DNA from: Sulfitobacter sp. THAF37
Lineage (GTDB): Bacteria; Pseudomonadota; Alphaproteobacteria; Rhodobacterales; Rhodobacteraceae
Length of the DNA stretch: 64,000 nt
NCBI RefSeq assembly: GCF_009363555.1
Contig: NZ_CP045373.1
Location: 1-64,000 of the forward strand
Direction of reading: 5' to 3'
Within the stretch, counting starts at the first letter, position 1, and the number at the start of each line of letters is the position of its first letter. The notes under the pieces were generated by a model. That model was not told the DNA's origin. It worked only from the letters and a program-made list of their open reading frames with translations, and did not search any database. Of this stretch, positions 51,507-60,393 are shown piece by piece. A program made the translations under genes and the position numbers.

Positions 51507-52706
51507 CTAGTTCTTCAGCAATTCGCCAGAGATGATGAGTTTGCGAACCTCCTGGGTGCCTGCGCCGACCTCAAGCACGCGACCGGTCCGGTATAGCCGG
51601 TTCACTTCTGTATCACGCATGTAACCCGAGCCGCCGTGAATCTGGACAGCTTTGTCCAGCACGAAGGATGTCGCCTCAGCGGCCTTGTAGATCGCCGCAG
51701 CGGTGAGCTTGTGTATTTCGCCGCGCCCGCCTTCGCCCTCTTCGAGGCCTTCACACATGGCAGCGGTGCGCAAGGACAGGCTCCGCGCGGCCTCGATCTG
51801 CGTATACATGTCGGCCAGCATCGCCTGAACCATCTGAAAACTGGCGATCGGTTTGCCGAATTGCTGGCGTGTCTTGGCGTAATCGATGGAAATATCCAGC
51901 GCCCGCTGCGCAATGCCCAGAGCGTTGAAACAGACGATGGCACGTTCCAGATCAAGTCCGGACATGGTAACGGCAACCCCGCCATCCAGCTTGCCGACCA
52001 TGTTTCTGGCCGGAACACGGCAATCTTCGAATACCAGTTCGCCCGTCGGCGAGCCCCGGAATCCCATCTTGTTCAGCTTCTGCGCCACCTTGAAACCGGG
52101 CGTGTCGGTTTCCACGATAAAGGCGGAAATGCCCTTGGCCCCTTTTTCGGGCGATGTCTTGGCATAGACCAGCACCAGATCGGCAATCGGCCCATTGGTG
52201 ATGTAGATCTTGGCGCCGTTCAGGATGTAGTCGTCGCCATCCTTTTTGGCCGTGGTCCGCATCGAGCCAAGCGCATCAGACCCCGCGCCGGGTTCGGTCA
52301 GACCCAGGGCACCCACCAGCGTGCCGTCGCACAGACCTGGCAGGTATTTTCGGCGCAACTCGTCATTGGCGTTGCGATAGATATTATTGACGCAGAGGTT
52401 GTCGTGCGCCACATGGGTCAGTCCGATGGCCGCCGAGGCGCGCGACATTTCCTCGGTGATGATACAGGCCGAGGTAAAATCGAGCCCGGCACCGCCGAAT
52501 TCCGTCGGCACGTTCAGTCCCAGGTAGCCCATTTCGCCCAGCTTGGGGAAAACCGAAGACGGCAGGTCATCAGTATCGTCCATTTCCGCATTCAGATGGT
52601 GGAATTCGGACATGAAGAACTTGCCGGCCTGATCGGCCAGGGCCTGCTGTTCGTCCGTCATGAAATGTGTTGGCAGAGCGGTGTCGTTGCGCAGTTGCTT
52701 GTTCAT
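51507..52706 (-). CDS. Isovaleryl-CoA dehydrogenase-type acyl-CoA dehydrogenase
   Basis: 399 residues from the ATG behind GAGGGGGACGAG. Motifs: NVPTEFGGAGLDF, GLTEPGAGSDALGSM, KIYITNGPIAD, GFRGSPTGELVFEDC, then SGLDLERAIV with Glu254. In isovaleryl-CoA dehydrogenase the catalytic base is a Glu in exactly this LDLER segment and not the C-terminal one; the C-terminus here reads EVGAGTQEVRKLII. It should act on 3-methyl-branched acyl-CoA, such as isovaleryl- or citronellyl-CoA. Adjacent paralog at 52720. Confidence 0.88.
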   Translation of the reverse strand: MNKQLRNDTALPTHFMTDEQQALADQAGKFFMSEFHHLNAEMDDTDDLPSSVFPKLGEMGYLGLNVPTEFGGAGLDFTSACIITEEMSRASAAIGLTHVAHDNLCVNNIYRNANDELRRKYLPGLCDGTLVGALGLTEPGAGSDALGSMRTTAKKDGDDYILNGAKIYITNGPIADLVLVYAKTSPEKGAKGISAFIVETDTPGFKVAQKLNKMGFRGSPTGELVFEDCRVPARNMVGKLDGGVAVTMSGLDLERAIVCFNALGIAQRALDISIDYAKTRQQFGKPIASFQMVQAMLADMYTQIEAARSLSLRTAAMCEGLEEGEGGRGEIHKLTAAAIYKAAEATSFVLDKAVQIHGGSGYMRDTEVNRLYRTGRVLEVGAGTQEVRKLIISGELLKN

Positions 52707-52719
52707 TGTCTCGTCCCCC

Positions 52720-53934
52720 TCAGGCGCGCAAAAGTTCTTCGGCAATGATGATCTTGCGGACTTCGCTTGTTCCCGCGCCGATCTCCAACAATTTGTTGGC
52801 GCGGAACAGCCGGTTGATCTCGGTGTCCTGCATGTAGCCAGAGCCACCATGAATATGACAGGCTTCGGTCACCGCCTTGTTGAATGCCTCGCCTGCGTAA
52901 AGACAGGCCGCCGCGGTCAGTTTGTGGATTTCGCCACGGCCCCCGGCCCCTTTTGGTAGGCCCGTACAGGCGGCCAGTGCCCGATAACCGAATGCGCGCG
53001 CGGTTTCGACCTCGGTGTAGATCTCGGCCAGTTTCGACTGCATCATCTGGAAACTTGCAATCGGTTTGCCGAATTGTTCGCGAATCTTGGCGTATTCCAG
53101 CCCTAGTTCCAGGGCGCGTTCGGCCATGCCAACGCAGACTGAGGCAACCATAGCACGCTCCAGATCCAACCCGCTCATTACCACCGAAACGCCGGTGTTT
53201 TCCGGTCCAACCATGGCGGATGCGGGTACGCGGCAATCCTCAAACACCAGTTCTCCGGTTGGCGAGCCGCGAAAGCCCATCTTGTCAAGCTTTTGCGCCA
53301 CCTTGAAACCGGGATTGTCCGTCTCGATGATGAAAGCAGAAATGCCCTTGGCGCCCTTCGACTTGTCGGTTTTGGCATAAAGCAGGATCACATCGGCAAT
53401 GGGGCCGTTGGTGATGTAAATCTTCGAGCCGTTGATGACATAATCATCACCGTCGCGGCGGGCAGTTGTGGCCATGGATCCGAGCGCATCGGATCCCGCA
53501 CCCGGTTCGGTCAGGCCCAAAGCACCAACCAGCTCGCCCGAGCAAAGGCCCGGCACGTATTTCTTCACATGCTCTTCGGATCCATTGCGCAGCAGGTTAT
53601 TCAGGCACAGGTTGTCATGCGCCCCGTGTGAGAGGCCCACAGCCGGATTCCACTTCGAAATCACCTCGGACACCAGCGCCTGGGTGAACTCGTTCTGTCC
53701 CGATCCGCCAAGCTCTTCGGGTGCGGTAATCCCCAGCAGGCCCAGCTCGCCCATCTGCTTGAACAGATCATCGGGCCACCATTCCTCGTCATCCATACGC
53801 GCTTGCAGTGGGTGTAGCACCTCGCGCGACACCCGATCCACGTGATCGACGATCTGCCGTTGCTCATCAGTCAAAGAATAGTTCGCCCTGATGGCTTCCA
53901 GATCAGCCGAGATGGCCTCACTTTGAGTGGTCAT
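52720..53934 (-). CDS. Isovaleryl-CoA dehydrogenase-type acyl-CoA dehydrogenase, paralog
   Basis: 404 residues from the ATG behind CGGGAGGATGAT. Nearly the same motif set as its neighbour: ALGLTEPGAGSDALGSM, KIYITNGPIAD, GFRGSPTGELVFEDC, SGLDLERAMV with the base Glu (about residue 259), EIGAGTSEVRKIII. The two genes are clearly a tandem duplication with diverged N-termini, suggesting two related branched substrates, for example in the way Pseudomonas uses LiuA and AtuD. First gene of the six-gene operon behind an operator-bearing promoter. Confidence 0.88.
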   Translation of the reverse strand: MTTQSEAISADLEAIRANYSLTDEQRQIVDHVDRVSREVLHPLQARMDDEEWWPDDLFKQMGELGLLGITAPEELGGSGQNEFTQALVSEVISKWNPAVGLSHGAHDNLCLNNLLRNGSEEHVKKYVPGLCSGELVGALGLTEPGAGSDALGSMATTARRDGDDYVINGSKIYITNGPIADVILLYAKTDKSKGAKGISAFIIETDNPGFKVAQKLDKMGFRGSPTGELVFEDCRVPASAMVGPENTGVSVVMSGLDLERAMVASVCVGMAERALELGLEYAKIREQFGKPIASFQMMQSKLAEIYTEVETARAFGYRALAACTGLPKGAGGRGEIHKLTAAACLYAGEAFNKAVTEACHIHGGSGYMQDTEINRLFRANKLLEIGAGTSEVRKIIIAEELLRA

Positions 53935-53973
53935 ATCATCCTCCCGAAAAATGTCGTCCGCCGTGTTGACCAA

Positions 53974-54002
53974 AATCAAACATATGTTAGAAAATAGATC
54001 AA
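53974..54002 (-). promoter_or_regulatory. TetR-type operator in the divergent region before the AtuA operon
   Basis: CAAACATATGTTAG at 53977-53990 differs from the shared repeat by one base. The minus-strand promoter has TTGATC at 54002-53997, a 17-bp spacer and TTGATT at 53979-53974, the same positions relative to the operator as at 35975-36003. For the plus strand TTGACC (53966-53971) and TAGAAA (about 53988) are possible boxes. It can control both the dehydrogenase operon and the AtuA-carboxylase operon. Confidence 0.75.
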
Positions 54003-54073
54003 GCCAAGCTTTTGACGACCTGACGTAAGAAAGCGCGGTGTCCTGCAATACAGAGGGGGGGGGAGCTTCGGAA

Positions 54074-54859
54074 ATGACTGAGAGCGTTGTTCAATCGCAG
54101 GCGCTCGGCAAAGAAGTGCGTATCACGATTCGACGTCCTGACAATCGAAATGCCCTCAACCGTGAGGTCGCAGACGGGATCATGGCCGCCATATGTGCTG
54201 CCGAGAGGGACAGCGATTGCCGCGTGATCGTTCTGACCGGCGAGGGCGAGCGCGCCTTCTGTGCCGGGGGCGACATCAAGGCGGGGGCGGATGGCGGCCC
54301 GTTTGTTCAGGATCCGGCGGACCCGGATCATTTTGCCGGAAGGTTGTTCGAGACGATACAGGCGTGCCGAAAGCCAACGATCGCGCGCATCAATGGCGTC
54401 GCTATGGGGGCAGGAGCGGGCATCATCTGTGCCTGCGATCTGGCTGTGATGGCGGATCATGCTCGCATCGGAACGCCGGAAGTGAAGGTGGGTCTGTTTC
54501 CCATGACGATCGTGCCACCCATGATGCGCGTGCTGCCCCGGCGGAGGCTGATGGAGATGTTCATCACCGGCGTTCCTCTGACGGCCGAGGAAGCCCTGCA
54601 GTTCAATCTGGTCAACTATGTGACCGATGCCGCGGGGCTGGACGACAAGGTTGCAGAACTGGTTGCCCAGATCGCCGCGCAGTCGCCGAGCGCGATCCGG
54701 CTGGGAAAATACGCCTGTCACGCGATGGAGGACATGACCTATCCGCAGCAGATGCGGTTTGCAGAAACACTGTTACCGCGTGTGGCGCAGACCGAAGACG
54801 CGCGCGAAGGCTTTGATGCCTTTATTGAGAAGCGCAAACCCGAATGGACGGGCCGCTGA
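54074..54859 (+). CDS. Enoyl-CoA hydratase (crotonase family), AtuE/LiuC-like candidate
   Basis: 261 residues from ATG 54074, behind a GGGGGGGAGC ribosome site. Motifs: FCAGGDIKAG, NGVAMGAGAGIICA and IGTPEVKVGLFPM, which keeps Glu at the second catalytic position. The late FIEKRKPEWTGR is family-typical. First gene of the operon with AtuA and carboxylase 2, so a role as the hydratase after carboxylation (methylglutaconyl-CoA or isohexenylglutaconyl-CoA hydratase) fits, but family alone does not prove it. Confidence 0.86.
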   Translation: MTESVVQSQALGKEVRITIRRPDNRNALNREVADGIMAAICAAERDSDCRVIVLTGEGERAFCAGGDIKAGADGGPFVQDPADPDHFAGRLFETIQACRKPTIARINGVAMGAGAGIICACDLAVMADHARIGTPEVKVGLFPMTIVPPMMRVLPRRRLMEMFITGVPLTAEEALQFNLVNYVTDAAGLDDKVAELVAQIAAQSPSAIRLGKYACHAMEDMTYPQQMRFAETLLPRVAQTEDAREGFDAFIEKRKPEWTGR

Positions 54860-54880
54860 TCAAACGGGGAGGAGAGGAAT

Positions 54881-56680
54881 ATGTCGGAACGAAAGCTGCG
54901 CATCGGATGCGCGTCGGGTTTCTGGGGCGATACGCCGGAAGCGATCGGTCAACTGGTCTCAAAGGGCGAGATCGACTATCTGGTGTTTGACTATCTGGCA
55001 GAGGTGACAATGTCGCTGATGGCGCGGGCCCGCGCCAAAGCGCCCGAGTCGGGCTATGCGCCGGACTTCGTCAAGGCGCTGGCACCCTGGTTGTCGGATA
55101 TCAAGGCAAAAGGGATCAAGGTCGTTGCCAATGCAGGGGGCGTGAACCCGCGTGGCTGCAGCGATGCGCTTGCCAAAGCCGCCGCCCAGGCCGGGATCGA
55201 TCTGTCCGTCGGAGTCGTGCTAGGCGATGACCTGTTGCCCAGGGCCGATGAAATTCGCAAAAACGGTCAGACGGAAATGTTCTCGGGTGTCGCATTTCCA
55301 GATGATATCTGGAGCATGAATGCCTATCTGGGTGCCCGCCCCATCGCTGCCGCGCTGGATGCCGGGGCCGACATCGTGATCACCGGACGCTGCGCCGACA
55401 GCGCGGTCGCGCTTGGTCCCCTGATGCATGAATACGGTTGGGGCGACGATGACTGGGACAAGCTCAGCCAGGGATCGCTGGCCGGCCACCTGATCGAATG
55501 CGGCCCCCAGGGAACCGGCGGCAACTTCACCGACTGGCAGGACGTGCCGGGTTGGGACAATATGGGCATGCCCATCGTCGAGGTGTCCGAAGACGGCAGT
55601 TTCATCATGACCAAGACGCCTGACACCGGCGGGCTGGTCGTGCCCGGGTCAGTCGGAGAGCAGATGCTCTATGAAATCGGGGACCCGCGCGCCTACCTGT
55701 TGCCCGACGTGATCTGCGACTGGTCCGGGGTCACCCTGGAACAGGTCGGACCCGACCGGGTGCTGGTCAAGGGCGGCAGGGGGCTTGGGCGCACCGACAG
55801 CTACAAGGTGTCGGCGACCCATGCCGATGGCTGGCGCGCGGTCTCTACCCTGACACTGGCCGCGATTGACGCACCCGCCAAGGCCGAACGTGTGGCCGAG
55901 GCGATCCTGACCCGCTGTCGCCGGATTTTCCGCGACCGCAACATGGGAGATTTCCGGCAGGTCAGCGTCGAGGTGCTGGGGGCCGAGGCGGCCTACGGCG
56001 CAAATGCGCGCGCCCGGACCCGCGAGGTGGTGCTCAAGATCGGCGCGGTCCATGACGATCGCGCCGCGCTGAACATCTTTGCCGGCGAAATCGCACCGAT
56101 GGCGATTTCGACCGCGCAGGGTCTGACCGGGTTCTTCGCCGGACGGCCAAAGGTGCAGCCGGTGGTCCGTCTATTTTCCTTCCTTCAGAGCAAGGCCGAA
56201 ACCCCCGTCGCGGTCGAGGTCGACGGCAAGGATGTGCCCGTGAGCGTGGCCACTACGCCAGTCCACCTTGATCCGCCTGCCGCACCGCCCGCAGATAGCC
56301 GCGAGCCCGGTCCGGACGTTGTCAAGGTCCGCCTCGTCGATTTGGCCTGGGGCCGCTCGGGCGACAAGGGGGACATCGCCAATATCGGCATCCTCGCGCG
56401 CAAGCCGGACTACCTACCATATATCCGCTCGGCTCTCAGCGAAGAGGTGGTGAAGGACTATTTCGCCCATGTCTGCGACGGCAGGGTAGAACGGTTCGAC
56501 TTGCCTGGAAGCCATTCGCTGAATTTCCTGTTGCATGAATCGCTTGGCGGTGGCGGCATCGCCTCGGTCCGCATAGACCCGCAGGGCAAAGGGTTCGCGC
56601 AGATGCTGCTTGATATCGAAATTCCCGTGCCAGCCGATCTGGCCGCACGTGACGGACTGAATGCCGCGGCCCGGAACTAA
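54881..56680 (+). CDS. atuA: AtuA-family (DUF1446) protein of acyclic terpene utilisation
   Basis: 599 residues, the full AtuA length. N-terminal IGCASGFWGDTPEAIGQLV, DYLVFDYLAEVTMSL, VVANAGGVNPRGC, VITGRCADSAVALGPLMHEYGW, HLIECGPQGTGGNF and GRGLGRTDSYKVSATHADGW are family landmarks. A C-terminal domain of about 115 residues begins at LVDLAWGRSGDKGDIANIG. AtuA is required for growth on citronellol/geraniol in Pseudomonas but has no proven reaction. Directly followed by the three carboxylase genes, as AtuA is associated with geranyl-CoA carboxylase elsewhere. The ribosome site GGGGAGGAG precedes the ATG. Confidence 0.9.
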   Translation: MSERKLRIGCASGFWGDTPEAIGQLVSKGEIDYLVFDYLAEVTMSLMARARAKAPESGYAPDFVKALAPWLSDIKAKGIKVVANAGGVNPRGCSDALAKAAAQAGIDLSVGVVLGDDLLPRADEIRKNGQTEMFSGVAFPDDIWSMNAYLGARPIAAALDAGADIVITGRCADSAVALGPLMHEYGWGDDDWDKLSQGSLAGHLIECGPQGTGGNFTDWQDVPGWDNMGMPIVEVSEDGSFIMTKTPDTGGLVVPGSVGEQMLYEIGDPRAYLLPDVICDWSGVTLEQVGPDRVLVKGGRGLGRTDSYKVSATHADGWRAVSTLTLAAIDAPAKAERVAEAILTRCRRIFRDRNMGDFRQVSVEVLGAEAAYGANARARTREVVLKIGAVHDDRAALNIFAGEIAPMAISTAQGLTGFFAGRPKVQPVVRLFSFLQSKAETPVAVEVDGKDVPVSVATTPVHLDPPAAPPADSREPGPDVVKVRLVDLAWGRSGDKGDIANIGILARKPDYLPYIRSALSEEVVKDYFAHVCDGRVERFDLPGSHSLNFLLHESLGGGGIASVRIDPQGKGFAQMLLDIEIPVPADLAARDGLNAAARN

Positions 56681-56692
56681 GAGGACGACACC

Positions 56693-58162
56693 ATGACCAT
56701 TTCGAAACTCCTGGTCGCCAATCGGGGCGAGATCGCGGCGCGCGTGTTGCGCACCGCTAAGGCCCGCGGGCTTGCGACTGCCGTGTTGCGTCATGTCGCC
56801 GAGCAAGAGGGGCCGGCGCATCTGATCGCAGATGAGGTCGTGATGATCGACGGCCCGACGCCCGTGGCCGCCTATCTCGATATTCCTCAGATCGTCGAAG
56901 CCGCCAAAGGGATCGGCGCGGACGCGGTTCATCCCGGCTATGGCTTTCTGTCAGAGAATGCCGGTTTTGTCGCGGCGCTGGAAAAAGCCGGAGTGACCTT
57001 TGTCGGCCCGACGTCCGAGGTCATCGACCTGATGGGGGACAAGGTCCGCGCCCGCGCCTTCGTCGAGGAACGCGGGTTTCCCGTCGCCCCCTCGGCCATC
57101 GAGGATGATGATCCGGCGAGCTTTGTCGAACGCGCACGCGCCGTTGGCTATCCGCTGCTCATCAAGCCCTCGGCCGGCGGTGGCGGCAAGGGCATGCGCG
57201 TCGTACGCGAGGACAGCACGCTGGAGACCGAAATCGAAACCGCGCGCCGCGAAGGCGAACGATATTTCGGCGACGGGCGGCTTTTCGTCGAACGCTATAT
57301 CGAACGCCCGCGCCATATCGAGGTGCAGGTGATGGGCGACGGACAGGGCAACGTGGTCCATTTCTGGGAACGTGAATGTTCGATCCAGCGCCGGTTCCAG
57401 AAGATTATCGAGGAAACGCCGTCACCGGCGCTGACCCCCGAGCAACGGGATGAGATCTGCGAGACCGCTGCCGGAATTGCCCGCGCCGTCAAATACCGCG
57501 GGGCAGGGACTGTCGAATTCATCTATGCACAGGATGGGGCCTTTTATTTCCTGGAAATGAACACCCGCCTTCAGGTCGAACATCCGGTGACCGAGATGGT
57601 AACCGGCTTTGATCTGGTTGCCGAGCAGCTGCGTGTCGCGGCGGGCGACGGGCTGAGCGCCGTGCAGGCGGATATTCCCCAAACCGGACACTCGATCGAA
57701 CTGCGCATCTGTGCCGAGGATGCGACCGCCGATTTTCGCCCCGCGATCGGCAATATCCTGCTGCTGGACGAACCCCAGGGCGAGGGGATCCGCGTAGACA
57801 GCGGCATTCTGGATGGCGGCAAGGTAACGACCGACTTCGACCCGATGTTGTCCAAGCTGATCGTGCATGGCCCGGATCGCGCGCAGGCCATCGCCCGTGC
57901 CCGGAGCGCGGTGCAAAGCTATGTGATTCTCGGGGTAACGACCAACACCGGTTACCTGGATGCAATCCTTGCACATCCGGATTTCGCCTCTGGTGACGTT
58001 TCAACTGGCTTCCTGGCTGAACAATCCGAAACGCTAACCGCGCCGGGCGAAGATGTCTCTGACTTGCTGATAGCGGCGGCGGCCCTATCGGACGAGCGCC
58101 TGGTGAGTGACGTAATGCAGATACCGGAAATGTACCGCAAGATGGGTGGGTGGAGAAACTGA
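56693..58162 (+). CDS. Biotin carboxylase subunit of carboxylase 2 (separate chain)
   Basis: 489 residues comprising only the biotin carboxylase part: LLVANRGEIAAR, VHPGYGFLSENAGF, SAGGGGKGMRVV (ATP-grasp loop), HFWERECSIQRR and FLEMNTRLQVEHPVTE. Unlike carboxylase 1, no biotin carrier domain is fused; the following gene supplies it. The extra C-terminal about 40 residues may hold part of the linker that contacts the beta subunit. Stop overlaps the next start (TGATG). With AtuA upstream it is a geranyl-CoA-carboxylase-type candidate whose alpha chain is split. Confidence 0.9.
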   Translation: MTISKLLVANRGEIAARVLRTAKARGLATAVLRHVAEQEGPAHLIADEVVMIDGPTPVAAYLDIPQIVEAAKGIGADAVHPGYGFLSENAGFVAALEKAGVTFVGPTSEVIDLMGDKVRARAFVEERGFPVAPSAIEDDDPASFVERARAVGYPLLIKPSAGGGGKGMRVVREDSTLETEIETARREGERYFGDGRLFVERYIERPRHIEVQVMGDGQGNVVHFWERECSIQRRFQKIIEETPSPALTPEQRDEICETAAGIARAVKYRGAGTVEFIYAQDGAFYFLEMNTRLQVEHPVTEMVTGFDLVAEQLRVAAGDGLSAVQADIPQTGHSIELRICAEDATADFRPAIGNILLLDEPQGEGIRVDSGILDGGKVTTDFDPMLSKLIVHGPDRAQAIARARSAVQSYVILGVTTNTGYLDAILAHPDFASGDVSTGFLAEQSETLTAPGEDVSDLLIAAAALSDERLVSDVMQIPEMYRKMGGWRN

Positions 58163-58665
58163 TGCAACGGATTTTTCAGATCGACGGAGAAGAGACTGAT
58201 TGCTGGCTGGGTCATGATGGCAGCCGGTTCGTGCTCAACACCCCCACTGGCGCTGTTGCCTGCCAATTGGATCCGACGGGTCTGCCGGGCGGTTACAAGC
58301 TGCGGGCCAAGGGTGTTGTGCGCGAATTGCGACTGGCCGTGGGGCCGGAAGCAACTTTTGTGCACATGGACGGGCGAACCTACGAAGTCGGGCGGGTTGA
58401 TCCCGCCGAACGCCTGGCCGGAAGCGACGGTGGCGCGAGCGACGACCGATTGGTGGCGCCCATGCCGGGTGTCGTGGTGTCAGTTGCGGTTAAACCCGGC
58501 GATGCGGTTGAAGAAGGCCAGCCACTTCTGGTGATCGAAAGCATGAAGTTGGAAACCACACTGACGGCGCCGCGCGACGGGGTCGTTGCCGAAATGCCAT
58601 TCGCCGAAGGCGACAGTTTTGGTCTGAAAGACATCCTGGCCCAATTGGCTCCGGAGGAGGAGTGA
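58162..58665 (+). CDS. Biotin carboxyl carrier protein subunit of carboxylase 2
   Basis: 167 residues from the ATG overlapping the biotin carboxylase stop. The first 95 residues are a beta-rich domain that resembles the BT linker of fused alpha chains. The last 75 are a biotinyl domain: LVAPMPGVVVSVAVKPGDAV, then VIESMKLETTL with the biotinylated Lys, and a final FGLKDILAQL. A separate BT-BCCP chain is unusual for this carboxylase group. An upstream GTG in frame is less likely as start. Confidence 0.88.
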   Translation: MQRIFQIDGEETDCWLGHDGSRFVLNTPTGAVACQLDPTGLPGGYKLRAKGVVRELRLAVGPEATFVHMDGRTYEVGRVDPAERLAGSDGGASDDRLVAPMPGVVVSVAVKPGDAVEEGQPLLVIESMKLETTLTAPRDGVVAEMPFAEGDSFGLKDILAQLAPEEE

Positions 58666-58667
58666 CC

Positions 58668-60275
58668 ATGCGCAGAATTGAAAGTCAGATCGACACCAAT
58701 GCCGCCGACTACAAGGCAAATTTCGCCGCCATGTCTGAACGGCTGAAGGAATTCCACGCTCGCCAGCACGCGGCGCGTTTCGAACGTCCGCAACGCGATA
58801 TCGACCGCCTCGCCCGCCAGAACAAACTGGGCGTGCGCGAGCGGTTGAAACTGCTGCTGGACCCCGGCACTCCGTTTTTGGAATTTTCAACCCTGGCGGC
58901 CTGTCGTGAATATGACGGGGTGGTGCCCGGCGCAGGCGTGGTTACGGGGATCGGCATCGTGCAAGGCCGCGAGGTCGCCATTCATGCCAATGATGCCAGC
59001 GTCAAGGGCGGTGCCTGGTATCCGCATACCGTGAAAAAGGTCGTGCGTCTTCTGGATGTCGCGCTGGAAAACCGTCTGCCGGTCATCCATATCTGCGACA
59101 GCGCGGGCGGTTTCCTGCCGCTGCAGCACGGGGTGTTTCCCGACCGGTATCTGGGCGGGCGGGTGTTCCGCAACCAGGTCAAGCTGAGCCAGGCCAATAT
59201 CCCGCAGATTGCCGTGGTCGGCGGACACTGCACGGCTGGCGGTGCCTATGTGCCGACGCTGAGCGACTACAACATCATCATCGAAGGCACAGGCGCGATT
59301 TTCCTTGGCGGTCCCCCGCTGGTCAAGGCGGCTACCGGCGAAGAGGTCGGTGTTCAGGAGCTTGGCGGCGCGGTCATGCACACCTCGGTATCGGGCACCG
59401 GCGACTATCGCGCCGCGACCGAACAACACGCCTTTTCACTGGCGCGCGAGATTGTCAGCCAATGGATGCGCACCCCGAAAACGATCATCGAAACCGCCGC
59501 TTTTGAAGAGCCATACTACGACCCCAAGGAGCTTTATGGGATCATCCCCAAGGACCGGAAAACCCAGTTTGATATGCGCGAGGTTCTGGCGCGGATCGTC
59601 GATGGCTCGCGCTTTCACGAATACCAGCCCGACTATGGCACCACGATGGTTTGCGGCTTTGCCCATATCTGGGGTTACAAGGTCGGCATCCTTGCCAACA
59701 ACGGGGTGCTGTTCAACGACAGTTCGCTCAAGGCAGCGCATTTCATGCAGTTGTGCAACCAGAACCGCACGCCTCTGGTCTTTTTCCAGAACATCACCGG
59801 CTATATGGTGGGCCGCGAATACGAAGAACGAGGCATCGCCAAGGATGGCGCCAAGATGCTGATGGCGCAGGGCGGCTCGGTCGTGCCGAAGTTTACCGTG
59901 ATCGCCAATGCGTCTTACGGGGCCGGCAACTACGGGATGTGCGGACGGGCCTGGGACGCGCGCACGCTGTTCATGTGGCCCCAGGCCGAGATCGGCGTGA
60001 TGGGGGCGGATCAGGCCGCAAATACCATGGCGGACGTCAAGATTCGGCAGCTTCAGCGCGAAGGCAAAGAGCTGACCGAAGAAGAAATCGCCGCGATCCG
60101 CGAACCGGTGCTGGAAAAATACAAGCGCGATGTCGAGGCTTATACCTCGACCTCGGAATTGTGGGACGACGGCATCCTCGATCCGGCGGACACACGCAAC
60201 GCGCTTGGCATGTCGATTTCTGCCTCGCTCAATGCACCGATCGACGATCCGCACTACGGGATCTTCCGTCTGTAA
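58668..60275 (+). CDS. Carboxyltransferase (beta) subunit of carboxylase 2, geranyl-CoA-carboxylase-like pocket
   Basis: 535 residues from ATG 58668 (GGAGGAGG at 7 nt; an in-frame GTG at 58662 is too close). Motifs: ICDSAGGFLPLQ, GGHCTAGGAYVPTL, GPPLVKAATGEEVGVQELGG, NITGYMVGREYEERG, NASYGAGNYGMCGRAW. The pocket segment reads DRYLGGRVF, with Gly163 where methylcrotonyl-type enzymes and carboxylase 1 have Phe. A Phe-to-Gly difference is, as I recall, what enlarges the pocket of geranyl-CoA carboxylase, so a longer isoprenoid substrate is suggested. Last gene of the operon, followed by a strong hairpin. Confidence 0.9.
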   Translation: MRRIESQIDTNAADYKANFAAMSERLKEFHARQHAARFERPQRDIDRLARQNKLGVRERLKLLLDPGTPFLEFSTLAACREYDGVVPGAGVVTGIGIVQGREVAIHANDASVKGGAWYPHTVKKVVRLLDVALENRLPVIHICDSAGGFLPLQHGVFPDRYLGGRVFRNQVKLSQANIPQIAVVGGHCTAGGAYVPTLSDYNIIIEGTGAIFLGGPPLVKAATGEEVGVQELGGAVMHTSVSGTGDYRAATEQHAFSLAREIVSQWMRTPKTIIETAAFEEPYYDPKELYGIIPKDRKTQFDMREVLARIVDGSRFHEYQPDYGTTMVCGFAHIWGYKVGILANNGVLFNDSSLKAAHFMQLCNQNRTPLVFFQNITGYMVGREYEERGIAKDGAKMLMAQGGSVVPKFTVIANASYGAGNYGMCGRAWDARTLFMWPQAEIGVMGADQAANTMADVKIRQLQREGKELTEEEIAAIREPVLEKYKRDVEAYTSTSELWDDGILDPADTRNALGMSISASLNAPIDDPHYGIFRL

Positions 60276-60358
60276 AGGCTTGAGGGACGGCACACCGGGT
60301 CGGGGAGTGCCGTTCCGCGTCAAGGCGCTTCCATCTGGTGCTTTCGGAATCTGAAGTA

Positions 60359-60393
60359 GTCCTGACCGGTCCGGTTCCCGGACCGGTCAGGAC
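60359..60393. terminator. Strong bidirectional terminator hairpin
   Basis: A perfect 15-bp inverted repeat (GTCCTGACCGGTCCG / CGGACCGGTCAGGAC) with a 5-nt loop lies between two convergent genes. It overlaps the stop codon of the PaaY-like gene on the minus strand and lies 83 bp after the carboxyltransferase stop. There is no marked T tract. Position and strength fit a terminator serving both sides. Confidence 0.75.
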
